This document shows positions 24,947 through 32,178 of a stretch of 64,000 nucleotides of DNA, in pieces (the first letter of the stretch is position 1; every line of letters starts with the position of its first letter). The DNA is from Streptomyces sp. NBC_00539. GTDB taxonomy: Bacteria > Actinomycetota > Actinomycetes > Streptomycetales > Streptomycetaceae. The stretch lies in assembly GCF_036346105.1 (NCBI RefSeq), contig NZ_CP107811.1:1983501-2047500 (forward strand), read 5' to 3'. The notes beneath the pieces were generated by a model that did not search any database, was not told the origin of the DNA, and saw nothing but the letters and a program-made list of their open reading frames with translations. The position numbers and the translations under genes are program-made.

Positions 24947-26539
24947 ATGGACCCGGTGATCGTCGTCGGCGCGGGGCCCGTCGGGCTGTCCCTGTCCCTC
25001 GCCCTGGCCGGCCAGGGCGTGCCCTCCGTCGTACTGGACGAAGGGCCCGGCAAGGACGAGCCCCGGCCGGCCCGTTCCGTCGTCCTGCATGCCGACACCG
25101 CCTCCATGGCCCACCGGCTCGGCTGTACGACGCTGCGCGACGAAGGGGCGTACTACGCGGCCTGGCGCACGATGCGTCGGGGCCGGGACGCGCAGCGGAT
25201 CACCTTCGAGGACCACCCGGCGCCACTGCACCTGCCGCAGCACGCCCTGACGCGCGGTCTGCGGGACGCCGCCGCCACCCACCCGCTGGTCCGGCTGATC
25301 GCCGACACCCGGCTGGACGCCCTGGAGCAGGACGGCCGCGGGGTCACCGCCCACACCCGGGGCGCCGAGACCACCTGGTGGCGCGGGAGCCACCTCGTGG
25401 GCTGCGACGGGGCCCGCTCGACCGTACGCAAGCTGCTCGGCATCCGCTTCCCCGGCCGGACCGCCGTCGAGCGGCACGCCGTGGCCGCGCTGCGCACCGA
25501 ACTGCCCTGGCCCGGCGAGGGCTTGCTGCACCGCGGCGCGACGGGCGAGGTCACCGCCCGGCCGCTGCCCGACGGGGTGTGGCGGCTGGACTGGCTGCTC
25601 CCGCCCCGCGGGGGGCTCGTCACCCCCGACGCGCTGGTGACCCTGATCCGGGACACCCTGGCGGCGTGGTGCGGGGGCACGACTCCCCCGTACGACCTGA
25701 TCGACACCGGCGTGCACACCCTGCACCACCGCCTCGCCCGGCGCTGGCGCGACGGCCGGGCCTACCTCGCCGGGGACGCGGCGCACCTGCTGGGCGCGCT
25801 CGGCACCCAAGGGGTCGAGGAGGGGCTGCGGGACGCCGAGAACCTGGCCTGGAAGCTCGGGCTGGACTGGCACCAGGGGGCCTCGGAGGCACTGCTGGAC
25901 AGTTACGAGGACGAGCGGCGCCGGGCGGTCGCGGCCCGGCTGCGCGTCGCCGACCAGGCGCTGCCCGCCCTGCGCGGCGGGGGCGGACTGCGCACCTACC
26001 TTCCGGGAGCGGCGCGTTCGGCCGAGAGCCTGCTCACCGACGGCCACCTCGGCCGGGGCGCGCTGGGCGGGGAGCCGACGTACGCCCCGCCCGTGGCCGT
26101 ACGGGAAGTGCCGACCGCCACCGAACCCGGCGGGCCGGTGGCGAACGTACCGGTGACCGCGCCCGACGGGTCGACGGTGCCGCTGCGGGACCTGCTGGGG
26201 CGGGGCCGGCTGCTGGTGGTCCTGGTCGCCCCCGGCACCGGGGTGTGGGACCGGCGGCACTGGCTGGGCGCCGGGCTGATGCCCCGGCTCGCGGCGGCCG
26301 TGAGCGCCCTGCCCGTCCGGGCGGAACTCCTGGTGGCCGACGGCTATCCGGGGGCCGCGGCGCACACCGTGCTGCTGGTGCGCCCCGACGGCCACCTCGC
26401 GGCGACCTTCGCCGGGGTGCGTCCGGCGGAACTGTACGAGGCGGCCGACGCCGTCCGCTGCGGCGCTCCGGCTGCGGCGGAGGGCGCCGCGTCCCCGCTC
26501 GAGGAGACGTCCATCACTCCCACGGGGGTGATCGATTGA
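24947..26539 (+). CDS. FAD-dependent aromatic-type monooxygenase
   Basis: Predicted 530-aa flavoprotein hydroxylase of the PheA/TfdB class. The FAD-binding Rossmann motif is VGAGPVGLSLSLALAGQGVP at the N-terminus, the DG-type motif is VGCDGARSTVRKLLG (about residue 150), and the GD motif is YLAGDAAHLLGALGTQG (about 270). A thioredoxin-like C-terminal domain (about 390-510) resembles phenol hydroxylase-type enzymes. The natural substrate cannot be told; no polyketide or catabolic genes are adjacent, so it is a stand-alone gene. The ATG at 24947 has GGGAG eight bases upstream. Its stop codon overlaps the candidate promoter of the next unit. Confidence 0.88.
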   Translation: MDPVIVVGAGPVGLSLSLALAGQGVPSVVLDEGPGKDEPRPARSVVLHADTASMAHRLGCTTLRDEGAYYAAWRTMRRGRDAQRITFEDHPAPLHLPQHALTRGLRDAAATHPLVRLIADTRLDALEQDGRGVTAHTRGAETTWWRGSHLVGCDGARSTVRKLLGIRFPGRTAVERHAVAALRTELPWPGEGLLHRGATGEVTARPLPDGVWRLDWLLPPRGGLVTPDALVTLIRDTLAAWCGGTTPPYDLIDTGVHTLHHRLARRWRDGRAYLAGDAAHLLGALGTQGVEEGLRDAENLAWKLGLDWHQGASEALLDSYEDERRRAVAARLRVADQALPALRGGGGLRTYLPGAARSAESLLTDGHLGRGALGGEPTYAPPVAVREVPTATEPGGPVANVPVTAPDGSTVPLRDLLGRGRLLVVLVAPGTGVWDRRHWLGAGLMPRLAAAVSALPVRAELLVADGYPGAAAHTVLLVRPDGHLAATFAGVRPAELYEAADAVRCGAPAAAEGAASPLEETSITPTGVID

Positions 26540-26564
26540 CCCCGTTCCCGTCCCGTGCTTCACT
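26536..26564 (+). promoter_or_regulatory. Candidate promoter for the Cys leader peptide and cysteine dioxygenase unit
   Basis: TTGACC (26536-26541) overlaps the TGA of the monooxygenase gene. TTCACT (26559-26564) lies 17 bp further, and the next ATG is 7 bases after it, so the transcript may start at the ATG itself (26572). The -10 matches consensus at only three positions. Confidence 0.4.
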
Positions 26565-26571
26565 CGCGGGC

Positions 26572-26658
26572 ATGACCGGCAGCGACGTACGCCTGTGGCG
26601 GAGGGTCCACATGGACCTGCTCCGCTACGCGGGCTGCGTGTGTCGCCCTTCCTGCTGA
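26572..26658 (+). CDS. Cysteine-containing leader peptide
   Basis: A 28-codon ORF, MTGSDVRLWRRVHMDLLRYA followed by GCVCRPSC and TGA. Three Cys codons lie in the last seven positions. Short peptides with an R-R-x-H-x-D-L core and a Cys-rich end are found before sulfur-metabolism genes in Streptomyces and are annotated as putative leader peptides; comparable poly-Cys leaders in mycobacteria act as cysteine-responsive attenuators. Here the next genes are a cysteine dioxygenase and a rhodanese, 91 bp downstream. The ATG has no ribosome site but lies at the expected distance from a promoter, so translation may be leaderless. Ribosome stalling at the Cys codons when Cys-tRNA is low could then alter folding before the dioxygenase gene; this mechanism is inferred. 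Confidence 0.7.
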   Translation: MTGSDVRLWRRVHMDLLRYAGCVCRPSC

Positions 26659-26749
26659 TTCGCCCCTTCTTTCGCGCCTCCCCGTAGTCCCGTGTCCTTC
26701 CGGGACCGCCGGCGCGCACCCCCGCGAACTCCCAGGACGGTCATTGCCC
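26659..26749 (+). promoter_or_regulatory. Possible attenuator between leader peptide and cysteine dioxygenase gene
   Basis: GTCCCG (26687-26692) can pair with CGGGAC (26701-26706) around eight bases. The loop contains GTCCT, which could instead pair with AGGAC (26734-26738), the likely ribosome site of the dioxygenase. These alternative pairings fit translational attenuation, but no folding calculation was run. Confidence 0.35.
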
Positions 26750-27304
26750 ATGTCTGCGCCCACGCACGCGCCCGCCCCCTCCTCTTCCCCGGCCCCCACC
26801 CGTGCCCCTGCCGCACCGACCACGGCCGAGCTGCTCGCCTTCGTGCTCCGCACCGCGGCCGACCCCGACCTCGTCGCCTCCCTCCCGCTGGACCCGGAGG
26901 GACGCACGTGGATCCGGCTGGACGGCCCCGGTGGCAGCGAGGCCTGGCTGATCGGCTGGCCTCCCGGTACCGGCACCGGCTGGCACGACCACGCCGAGTC
27001 GCGGGGCGCGTTCGCCACCGCCCGCGGGAAGCTCACCGAGCATTCGCTGGCCGTGCGCCTGCCCTCGGAGGGCTGGCGGAGCCTGGAGCTGGCGGCGGAC
27101 GTGGACCGCGGCCGCGGCGTCCCGGCGGGCGCGGGGCGGGGCTTCGGTGAGCACCACGTGCACGAGGTGCTCAACGAGTCGCGGACCGAGCACGCCGTCT
27201 CGGTGCACGCGTACTACCCGCCGCTCCCGCTGATCCGCCGCTACAGCCGCACCGGCCCGGTGCTCAGGCTGGAACACGTCGAGCGTCCGGCGGACTGGCA
27301 GTGA
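26750..27304 (+). CDS. Cysteine dioxygenase family protein
   Basis: Predicted 184-aa cupin. After a 25-residue Ala/Pro/Thr-rich head, the core contains GTGTGWHDHAESRGAF, with the two His iron ligands of cupin motif 1, and GEHHVHEVLNES with the third. The family oxidises cysteine to cysteine sulfinate; related thiol dioxygenases act on mercaptopropionate, so the exact thiol is open. The ATG at 26750 has AGGAC 11 bases upstream. Its TGA overlaps the GTG of the rhodanese gene (GTGA), and a Cys leader peptide precedes it, which together argue strongly for sulfur metabolism. Confidence 0.9.
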   Translation: MSAPTHAPAPSSSPAPTRAPAAPTTAELLAFVLRTAADPDLVASLPLDPEGRTWIRLDGPGGSEAWLIGWPPGTGTGWHDHAESRGAFATARGKLTEHSLAVRLPSEGWRSLELAADVDRGRGVPAGAGRGFGEHHVHEVLNESRTEHAVSVHAYYPPLPLIRRYSRTGPVLRLEHVERPADWQ

Positions 27305-27711
27305 GCGCCGCACCGCAGGGCATCGACGCCCTCGTCGACCGGCTCCGCACGACGTACGCGCGCGTCTCGCCGGACGAGGCACACGCCGCATCGCTGGAAG
27401 GGGCTCTGCTGGTCGACATCCGCTACCAGGCGCTGCGCGAGCGGGACGGGCTTATCCCGGGCGCCGTGGTCGTCGAGCGCAACGAGCTGGAGTGGCGCCT
27501 CGATCCGCTGGGCTCCCACCGCCTGCCCGAGGCCACCGGTCACGGCCTGCGGGTGGTGGTGATCTGCAACGAGGGCTACGCCTCGACGCTTGCCGCGGCC
27601 TCACTGCACGCGCTGGGCCTCCACCGCGCGACCGACCTGACGGGCGGCTTCCAGGCCTGGAAGTCGGCGGGCCTGCCCGTCACCCCGGCGGACGACGCCG
27701 CGGGGCCCTGA
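27301..27711 (+). CDS. Rhodanese-like sulfurtransferase
   Basis: Predicted 136-aa single-domain rhodanese. The active-site loop is VVICNEGYASTLAA with the catalytic Cys followed by NEGYAS. The N-terminal LLVDIRYQALRERDG and the C-terminal DLTGGFQAWKSAGLPV are family landmarks. It would carry persulfide sulfur or detoxify sulfide or cyanide in the cytoplasm. It is translationally coupled to the cysteine dioxygenase by a 4-bp GTGA overlap, so the two products probably act on the same sulfur pool. Confidence 0.92.
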   Translation: MSAAPQGIDALVDRLRTTYARVSPDEAHAASLEGALLVDIRYQALRERDGLIPGAVVVERNELEWRLDPLGSHRLPEATGHGLRVVVICNEGYASTLAAASLHALGLHRATDLTGGFQAWKSAGLPVTPADDAAGP

Positions 27712-27737
27712 CTCCCGGGCCCCGCCGGGGCGGACGC

Positions 27738-27769
27738 GGCTTCCCCGGGGCTCAGTCCCCGGGGAAGCC
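27738..27769. terminator. Bidirectional terminator between rhodanese and recX
   Basis: A 13-bp perfect stem (27738-27750 with 27757-27769) has a 6-nt loop that contains the recX stop codon. It serves both convergent genes. Confidence 0.8.
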
Positions 27770-28315
27770 CTCCCCGTACTCGCCCTCGTCCTCGGTTTCC
27801 AGCGCGCGGCGGACCACCCGCAGGGCCATGCCCTCCGGGTATCCCTTGCGCGCCAGCATCCCGGCGAGCCGCCGGATCCGCTTGTCGCGCTCGAGGCCCC
27901 GGGTCGCCCGGAGCTTGCGCTCCACGAGCTCCCGGGCCGTCTGCTCCTCCTGCTCGGAGTCCAGCTGCTCCAGGGCTTCCTGGACGAGGGTGGCGTGCAC
28001 CCCCTTGGTCCGCAGCTCCTGAGCGAGCGCCCGGCGGGCCAGCCCCCGGCCGCGGTGGCGGGACTCGACCCAGGCGCCGGCGAAGGCGGCGTCATCGATC
28101 AGGCCCACCTCCTCGTACCGGGAGAGGACCTCCTGCGACACCTCCTCGGGGATGCCGCGCTTGTCCAGGGCGTCCGCGAGCTGCCGCCGGGTACGCGGCA
28201 TCCCGGTGAGCAGGCGCAAGCAGATCGCCCGCGCCTGCTCTTCGGGACTCTGGGGCGGCAGCTCCTGACGGCCCTCCCGGCCGCCCTCCCCGCCACCCCT
28301 TTCCTGCTCCCGCAC
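27752..28315 (-). CDS. recX: Regulatory protein RecX
   Basis: Predicted 187-aa modulator that binds RecA filaments and limits recombinase activity. The helical repeats are visible: AICLRLLTGMPRTRRQLADA, VGLIDDAAFAGAWVESR, GLARRALAQELRTKGV and RKGYPEGMALRVVRRAL. An N-terminal Glu/Gly-rich head of about 20 residues is extra. The GTG at 28315 lies 3 bp after the recA stop, so recX is translated from the recA transcript, probably by coupling since no good ribosome site is present. Confidence 0.94.
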   Translation of the reverse strand: MREQERGGGEGGREGRQELPPQSPEEQARAICLRLLTGMPRTRRQLADALDKRGIPEEVSQEVLSRYEEVGLIDDAAFAGAWVESRHRGRGLARRALAQELRTKGVHATLVQEALEQLDSEQEEQTARELVERKLRATRGLERDKRIRRLAGMLARKGYPEGMALRVVRRALETEDEGEYGEGFPGD

Positions 28316-28318
28316 GGA

Positions 28319-29425
28319 TCAGCTCTTGGCCACGGCGGCCTTGGCCGTCGTCTTGGCCTTCGCCGCCGGGGCGGGCACGGCCGAGGCGTCGGCCGGAGCC
28401 TCCGCACCGGCCTCCGCGGCGGCGTCCTTGCGCACGCCGACGCCCAGCTTCTCCTTGATCTTCCGCTCGATCTCGTTGGCGAGATCCGGGTTGTCCTTGA
28501 GGAAGTTGCGGGCGTTCTCCTTGCCCTGGCCCAGCTGGTCGCCCTCGTACGTGTACCAGGCACCGGCCTTGCGCACGAAGCCGTGCTCCACGCCCATGTC
28601 GATCAGACCGCCCTCGCGGCTGATGCCCTGGCCGTAGAGGATGTCGAACTCGGCCTGCTTGAAGGGCGGCGCGACCTTGTTCTTGACGACCTTGACGCGG
28701 GTGCGGTTGCCGACCGCGTCGGTGCCGTCCTTGAGGGTCTCGATGCGGCGGATGTCGAGGCGCACGGAGGCGTAGAACTTGAGCGCGCGGCCACCGGTGG
28801 TGGTCTCGGGCGAGCCGAACATCACACCGATCTTCTCGCGGAGCTGGTTGATGAAGATCGCAGTGGTCTTCGACTGGTTGAGCGCACCGGTGATCTTGCG
28901 GAGCGCCTGGCTCATCAGACGGGCCTGGAGACCCACGTGCGAGTCGCCCATCTCGCCCTCGATCTCCGCGCGGGGCACGAGCGCCGCGACGGAGTCGATG
29001 ACGATCAGGTCGAGCGCGCCGGAGCGGACCAGCATGTCCACGATCTCCAGCGCCTGCTCGCCGGTGTCCGGCTGCGACAGGATGAGGTTGTCGGTGTCGA
29101 CGCCGAGCGCCTTCGCGTACTCGGGGTCGAGCGCGTGCTCGGCGTCCACGAAGGCGACGGTGCCGCCCGCCTTCTGCGCGTTGGCGACGGCGTGCAGGGT
29201 CAGGGTCGTCTTACCGGAGGACTCCGGTCCGTACACCTCGATCACACGGCCGCGGGGCAGCCCGCCGACGCCGAGCGCGATGTCCAGCGCGGTCGACCCG
29301 GTGGGGATGACCTCGATGGGGTCGTTCGGCTTGTCGCCGAGGCGCATGACCGCACCCTTGCCGAATTGCCGTTCAATCTGTGCGAGCGCGGCGTCGAGAG
29401 CCTTCTCGCGGTCGGTGCCTGCCAT
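28319..29425 (-). CDS. recA: Recombinase RecA
   Basis: Predicted 368-aa recombinase for homologous repair and LexA self-cleavage. Walker A is [11 protein letters not shown], the Walker B region is [17 protein letters not shown], loop L2 is [20 protein letters not shown], and the tail is Ala/Lys-rich as in other Streptomyces. The ATG at 29425 ([13 protein letters not shown] follows) is preceded by GGTGGA. Upstream are a RecA-NDp-type promoter and a LexA-like box, so both LexA-dependent and LexA-independent damage induction are expected. recX follows in the same transcript. Confidence 0.98.
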   Translation of the reverse strand: MAGTDREKALDAALAQIERQFGKGAVMRLGDKPNDPIEVIPTGSTALDIALGVGGLPRGRVIEVYGPESSGKTTLTLHAVANAQKAGGTVAFVDAEHALDPEYAKALGVDTDNLILSQPDTGEQALEIVDMLVRSGALDLIVIDSVAALVPRAEIEGEMGDSHVGLQARLMSQALRKITGALNQSKTTAIFINQLREKIGVMFGSPETTTGGRALKFYASVRLDIRRIETLKDGTDAVGNRTRVKVVKNKVAPPFKQAEFDILYGQGISREGGLIDMGVEHGFVRKAGAWYTYEGDQLGQGKENARNFLKDNPDLANEIERKIKEKLGVGVRKDAAAEAGAEAPADASAVPAPAAKAKTTAKAAVAKS

Positions 29426-29468
29426 GGGTTCCACCCGGTTTGCTTGAGTCGATCGCTTCACGCCATTG

Positions 29469-29491
29469 ACGCTAACGCCTGCCACTGACAA
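29469..29491 (-). promoter_or_regulatory. RecA-NDp/PafBC-type promoter of recA
   Basis: On the minus strand TTGTCAGTGGC (29491-29481), six bases, then TAGCGT (29474-29469). This reproduces the described LexA-independent actinobacterial DNA-damage promoter TTGTCAGTGGC-N6-TAgggT. Transcription would begin about 37 bases before recA. Confidence 0.85.
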
Positions 29492-29530
29492 TGCGCTCCC
29501 ACACCCGGTTCGGCTGTGGATAACCAATGA

Positions 29531-29542
29531 GAATGCGTGTTC
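29531..29542. promoter_or_regulatory. LexA-like SOS box
   Basis: GAATGCGTGTTC on the plus strand, or GAACACGCATTC on the other, matches the GAAC-N4-GTTC box with one change. It lies 40 bp upstream of the -35 of the recA promoter. Confidence 0.6.
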
Positions 29543-29732
29543 GATTTCCATGTCAAGCCAACCCGCCGCCGGCCGTGCTGCGTGGGACGGCCGGACGATG
29601 CCGGGCGGACGGACGGGCGGACGGCCGGGCGGACGGCGCCGGCCGCGCGCTCTGTGCCGTCGCCGGCGATGAGGGCGTCGTCCGCCCGTCGGATGGTTCG
29701 GATGGCGGCGCCGGCCTCCTCGCCGTCCGGTA

Positions 29733-30269
29733 TCAGTCCTGGTTCGCGCCGGCCAGGGCCTGGCTGATCACGCGGGTGGCGAAGTCACGGTCGTCGGTGA
29801 GCCGGTTGATGTGCTCCGCGAGCAGCAGGGCCGTGGCTTCCAGGGCGTTCATCTCGTCCCCGGTCCAGTCCCCGTACTGCTTCCTCCACAGGTTGGGACT
29901 GAGGCCGGTGGCGGCCGCGACGACCAGGCCGGTCATGGTGGGGACGACCTCGGAGCGGATGCTCTTGGGCATCATGCGCATCGAGGCCACGAAGCCGGGC
30001 ACCACGTACTCGATGACGTCCTTGTCGTGCTCCTCGTAGGCCATCCGCAGCCACTGCGTGAACATGTAGATGAGCGTGCACGTGCCGTCCACCACGGCGT
30101 CGGCCTCCTCGCGACCCAACGACGCGGTGAACTGGTCGATCAGCCGCTGCTGTTCGGGGTCGGCCGCGTCCTTGCCCTCGTAGACGCTTCTGAGCCGCGA
30201 GTCGATCACCATGAGCGCCGTGCCCACATCGCCGGCGGGGGCGTATTGGGAGTCGCAGGGCGATGGCAC
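29733..30269 (-). CDS. Conserved protein of unknown function upstream of recA
   Basis: Predicted 178-aa soluble, mostly helical protein. Recognisable stretches are [38 protein letters not shown] and [20 protein letters not shown]; none gives me a family. There is no signal peptide or convincing membrane span. The GTG at 30269 has a strong GGAGG six bases upstream. It lies on the recA strand, but 307 bp with its own promoters separate it from recA, so it is probably a separate unit. The gap downstream contains short GGACGG-like runs besides the recA control sites. Confidence 0.75.
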   Translation of the reverse strand: MPSPCDSQYAPAGDVGTALMVIDSRLRSVYEGKDAADPEQQRLIDQFTASLGREEADAVVDGTCTLIYMFTQWLRMAYEEHDKDVIEYVVPGFVASMRMMPKSIRSEVVPTMTGLVVAAATGLSPNLWRKQYGDWTGDEMNALEATALLLAEHINRLTDDRDFATRVISQALAGANQD

Positions 30270-30383
30270 AGGAATCCTCCTCGGGCGACCGGGTGACCGT
30301 GAGCAACGCGGCGTGTCCGTACAGTAGCCCGCCGGGGAGGGGTCGGACCGGCGAATCCCGAGGGGGCCGCCGGCAACGCGCGG

Positions 30384-30419
30384 CGCCGCCCCCGCCGCGG
30401 GAAGGCGGTGGGGGCGGCG
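30384..30419 (-). terminator. Terminator of the trypsin-like peptidase gene
   Basis: A 10-bp GC stem (30384-30393 with 30410-30419) lies 10 bp after the peptidase stop, pointing leftwards. Confidence 0.65.
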
Positions 30420-30429
30420 GCCCGGGGGG

Positions 30430-31293
30430 TTACGGCTTGGGGAGGGTGCAGCCGGGGCGGGTGAGGTCGATCTTGTTGCCGGCGCCTATGCAGGGGACGA
30501 TGATGTACGTCTCCTGGGCGTAGTTGATGCCCTGGCGGACCGTGACCGCGCCGTTCTGGTCCACCTCGCACGGGTTGTTGTCCGTGCAGCGCCCGCCGTC
30601 CTCGTTACCGGTGTTGTTCACGGCGACGACCTTGCCGGTCGTGGTGTCGATCACCGGGGAACCGGAGGTGCCGCCGATGGTGTTGCACGACGAGGTGTAG
30701 CGGACCGAGTCCTTCCAGGTCCAGGAACCTTCCTTGAGGAGGTAGGCGAACCCGTCGACGTTGCAGCTGTAGGTCCGCTTCCAGTAACCCGATACGACCT
30801 TGATCGGCGTCCCCTGCACCGGGTGGGCGTCGTTGAGGGTGAGCGCGCTGATGCCGTACTGGCTCTGGATCTGCGCGTACGTGGAGGTCAGCTGGTAGAT
30901 CGTGATGTCGGTGTCGGTCATCGTCGCGTAGGCGACCTTGCTCGCCCGCAGCGTCGCCACCTTGTTGCCGTTCGCGCCCAGCAGCGAGAACGACCGGGTG
31001 GAGCGCTGGTCCTTGATGACCTGGCCCGGCTCCGGGAATCCCGTCTCCAGGCAGTGGCCGTTGGACAGCACGAGCGCGGGGTCGTTCGGCTGGGAGCCGG
31101 GGGCGCGCACGACGGAGCCGGAGCAGTTGCTGAGCGCGACCGTCCCCGCGTAGTTGACCGTGACGGCCTGCGCGGCCCGCTCCCGCGACGGAGCCGGCGC
31201 GGCCGCCTCCTGGGGTACGGAGGCCACGGCCGGTGCCGCTCCCGCTCCGATCAGCAGCAAGGAGAGCACGGCGCCGGCGAGAGGCTTGTTCAT
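30430..31293 (-). CDS. Secreted trypsin-like serine peptidase
   Basis: Predicted 287-aa exported S1-type peptidase. A signal peptide (KPLAGAVLSLLLIGAGAAPAVAS) precedes the chymotrypsin fold. The catalytic His lies in LVLSNGHCLETG, the Asp probably in TMTDTDITIYQL, and the Ser in TIGGTSGSPVID. Cys pairs (SNCSGS with GHC; YSCNVDG with SSCNTIGG; RCTDNNPCEV) suggest disulfides in the extracellular protein. The ATG at 31293 is preceded by GAGGGGAA; the longer frame would bury the signal peptide. A hairpin terminator follows. It stands alone. Confidence 0.9.
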   Translation of the reverse strand: MNKPLAGAVLSLLLIGAGAAPAVASVPQEAAAPAPSRERAAQAVTVNYAGTVALSNCSGSVVRAPGSQPNDPALVLSNGHCLETGFPEPGQVIKDQRSTRSFSLLGANGNKVATLRASKVAYATMTDTDITIYQLTSTYAQIQSQYGISALTLNDAHPVQGTPIKVVSGYWKRTYSCNVDGFAYLLKEGSWTWKDSVRYTSSCNTIGGTSGSPVIDTTTGKVVAVNNTGNEDGGRCTDNNPCEVDQNGAVTVRQGINYAQETYIIVPCIGAGNKIDLTRPGCTLPKP

Positions 31294-31629
31294 GTGGGGG
31301 TTCCCCTCTGGTGACATGCAACCGAAGATCCTCCGGTTGTCATGCGCATTGTTGGGACCCCGCGCCCAACCCACAAGAGGGCGTGGTTGGTTGGGGAAAG
31401 CCGCTATCACCGCGGCGGTTGGCCGCCCCCTGGCCGAAACCACACCCCGGCCGTCCCCCACACCACCCCCAACTGCCCCAACCTGCCCATCTGGTCACGA
31501 ACGTAGGCGGGCGCGGCATACCCGCCCCCATGGGTCTGCGGCCGGACCCGGCCCCGAACTCCCCCCTGTCCACCGGTACTCTGCGGTGCCCCCGAAGACC
31601 GAGGGCGCTCATTCCGCTTTGGAGGAACC
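31294..31629. other. Divergent intergenic region, no gene seen
   Basis: This 336-bp gap must carry promoters for the peptidase (left) and the 141-aa protein (right). AACCG (31320-31324) and CGGTT (31334-31338) form a short inverted repeat in the leader of the peptidase gene. TACTCT at 31577-31582 could be a -10 for the right-hand gene but lacks a -35. Nothing else is supportable. Confidence 0.5.
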
Positions 31630-32055
31630 ATGGCCATCAAGAAGGCCACGATCCAGCAGCAGGTGGCCGAGGCCATCGCCCAGATCAACCCGGCCGACCG
31701 GCCCATCGTCACGATCCAGGCCATCGCCGGCCCCAGCGTCTGGCTGATGAGCATGCTCGGCCTGATCGGCCAGATGTTCCTCACCTACTACTTCGTCACC
31801 GTGACCGAGCAGGCCGTGGTCCTCCACAAGGCGAGCCGGATGAGCAACCGGCCGCAGGAGATCGTCTTCGCCATACCGCCGGCCCAGGCCGTCGGCGCGG
31901 TCACCGAAGTCAAGCGCAACGCCGTCTGGAGCTCGTTCCGCTTCCAGCTCCCGGGCCAGGAGAAGCCGACCCGGATGAACGTCCACCGCCTCTGGCGCAA
32001 CGAGATGGACCAGGTCATCGGACTGCTGACGAGCCAGTCCCAGCCGGTCGCCTGA
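31630..32055 (+). CDS. Conserved protein of unknown function with one membrane-like segment
   Basis: Predicted 141-aa protein. An N-terminal helix (KKATIQQQVAEAIAQI) is followed by a hydrophobic stretch (VWLMSMLGLIGQMFLTYYFV) and then a strand-rich half with VTEQAVVLHKASRMSNRPQE and SSFRFQLPG. The arrangement, a hydrophobic segment followed by a domain that looks like the bacterial PH fold, is suggestive but not proven. GGAGG five bases before the ATG at 31630 is a strong start. No partner gene is adjacent; the next gene has its own promoter. Confidence 0.75.
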   Translation: MAIKKATIQQQVAEAIAQINPADRPIVTIQAIAGPSVWLMSMLGLIGQMFLTYYFVTVTEQAVVLHKASRMSNRPQEIVFAIPPAQAVGAVTEVKRNAVWSSFRFQLPGQEKPTRMNVHRLWRNEMDQVIGLLTSQSQPVA

Positions 32056-32132
32056 CGCGGTCGCGACGGTGGCCGGATCCCACCCCCGGGAACGGGGCCC
32101 GGCCACCGGACACCTTCATACACGCCGACTGA

Positions 32133-32174
32133 CAACCCAGGGTTGACACTCTTTCGACTGTCAACCTACGGTTG
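32133..32174. promoter_or_regulatory. Twin operator sites CAACC-N3-GGTTG
   Basis: Two copies of CAACC-NNN-GGTTG at 32133-32145 and 32162-32174, 29 bp centre to centre. The first overlaps the -35 and the second the -10 of the promoter below, the position of a repressor binding site. Confidence 0.6.
32143..32172 (+). promoter_or_regulatory. Promoter of the HTH-Clp_N gene
   Basis: TTGACA (32143-32148), 18 bp, TACGGT (32167-32172). Six bases separate it from the ATG at 32179, so the transcript probably begins at the start codon. Confidence 0.7.
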
Positions 32175-32178
32175 CACC

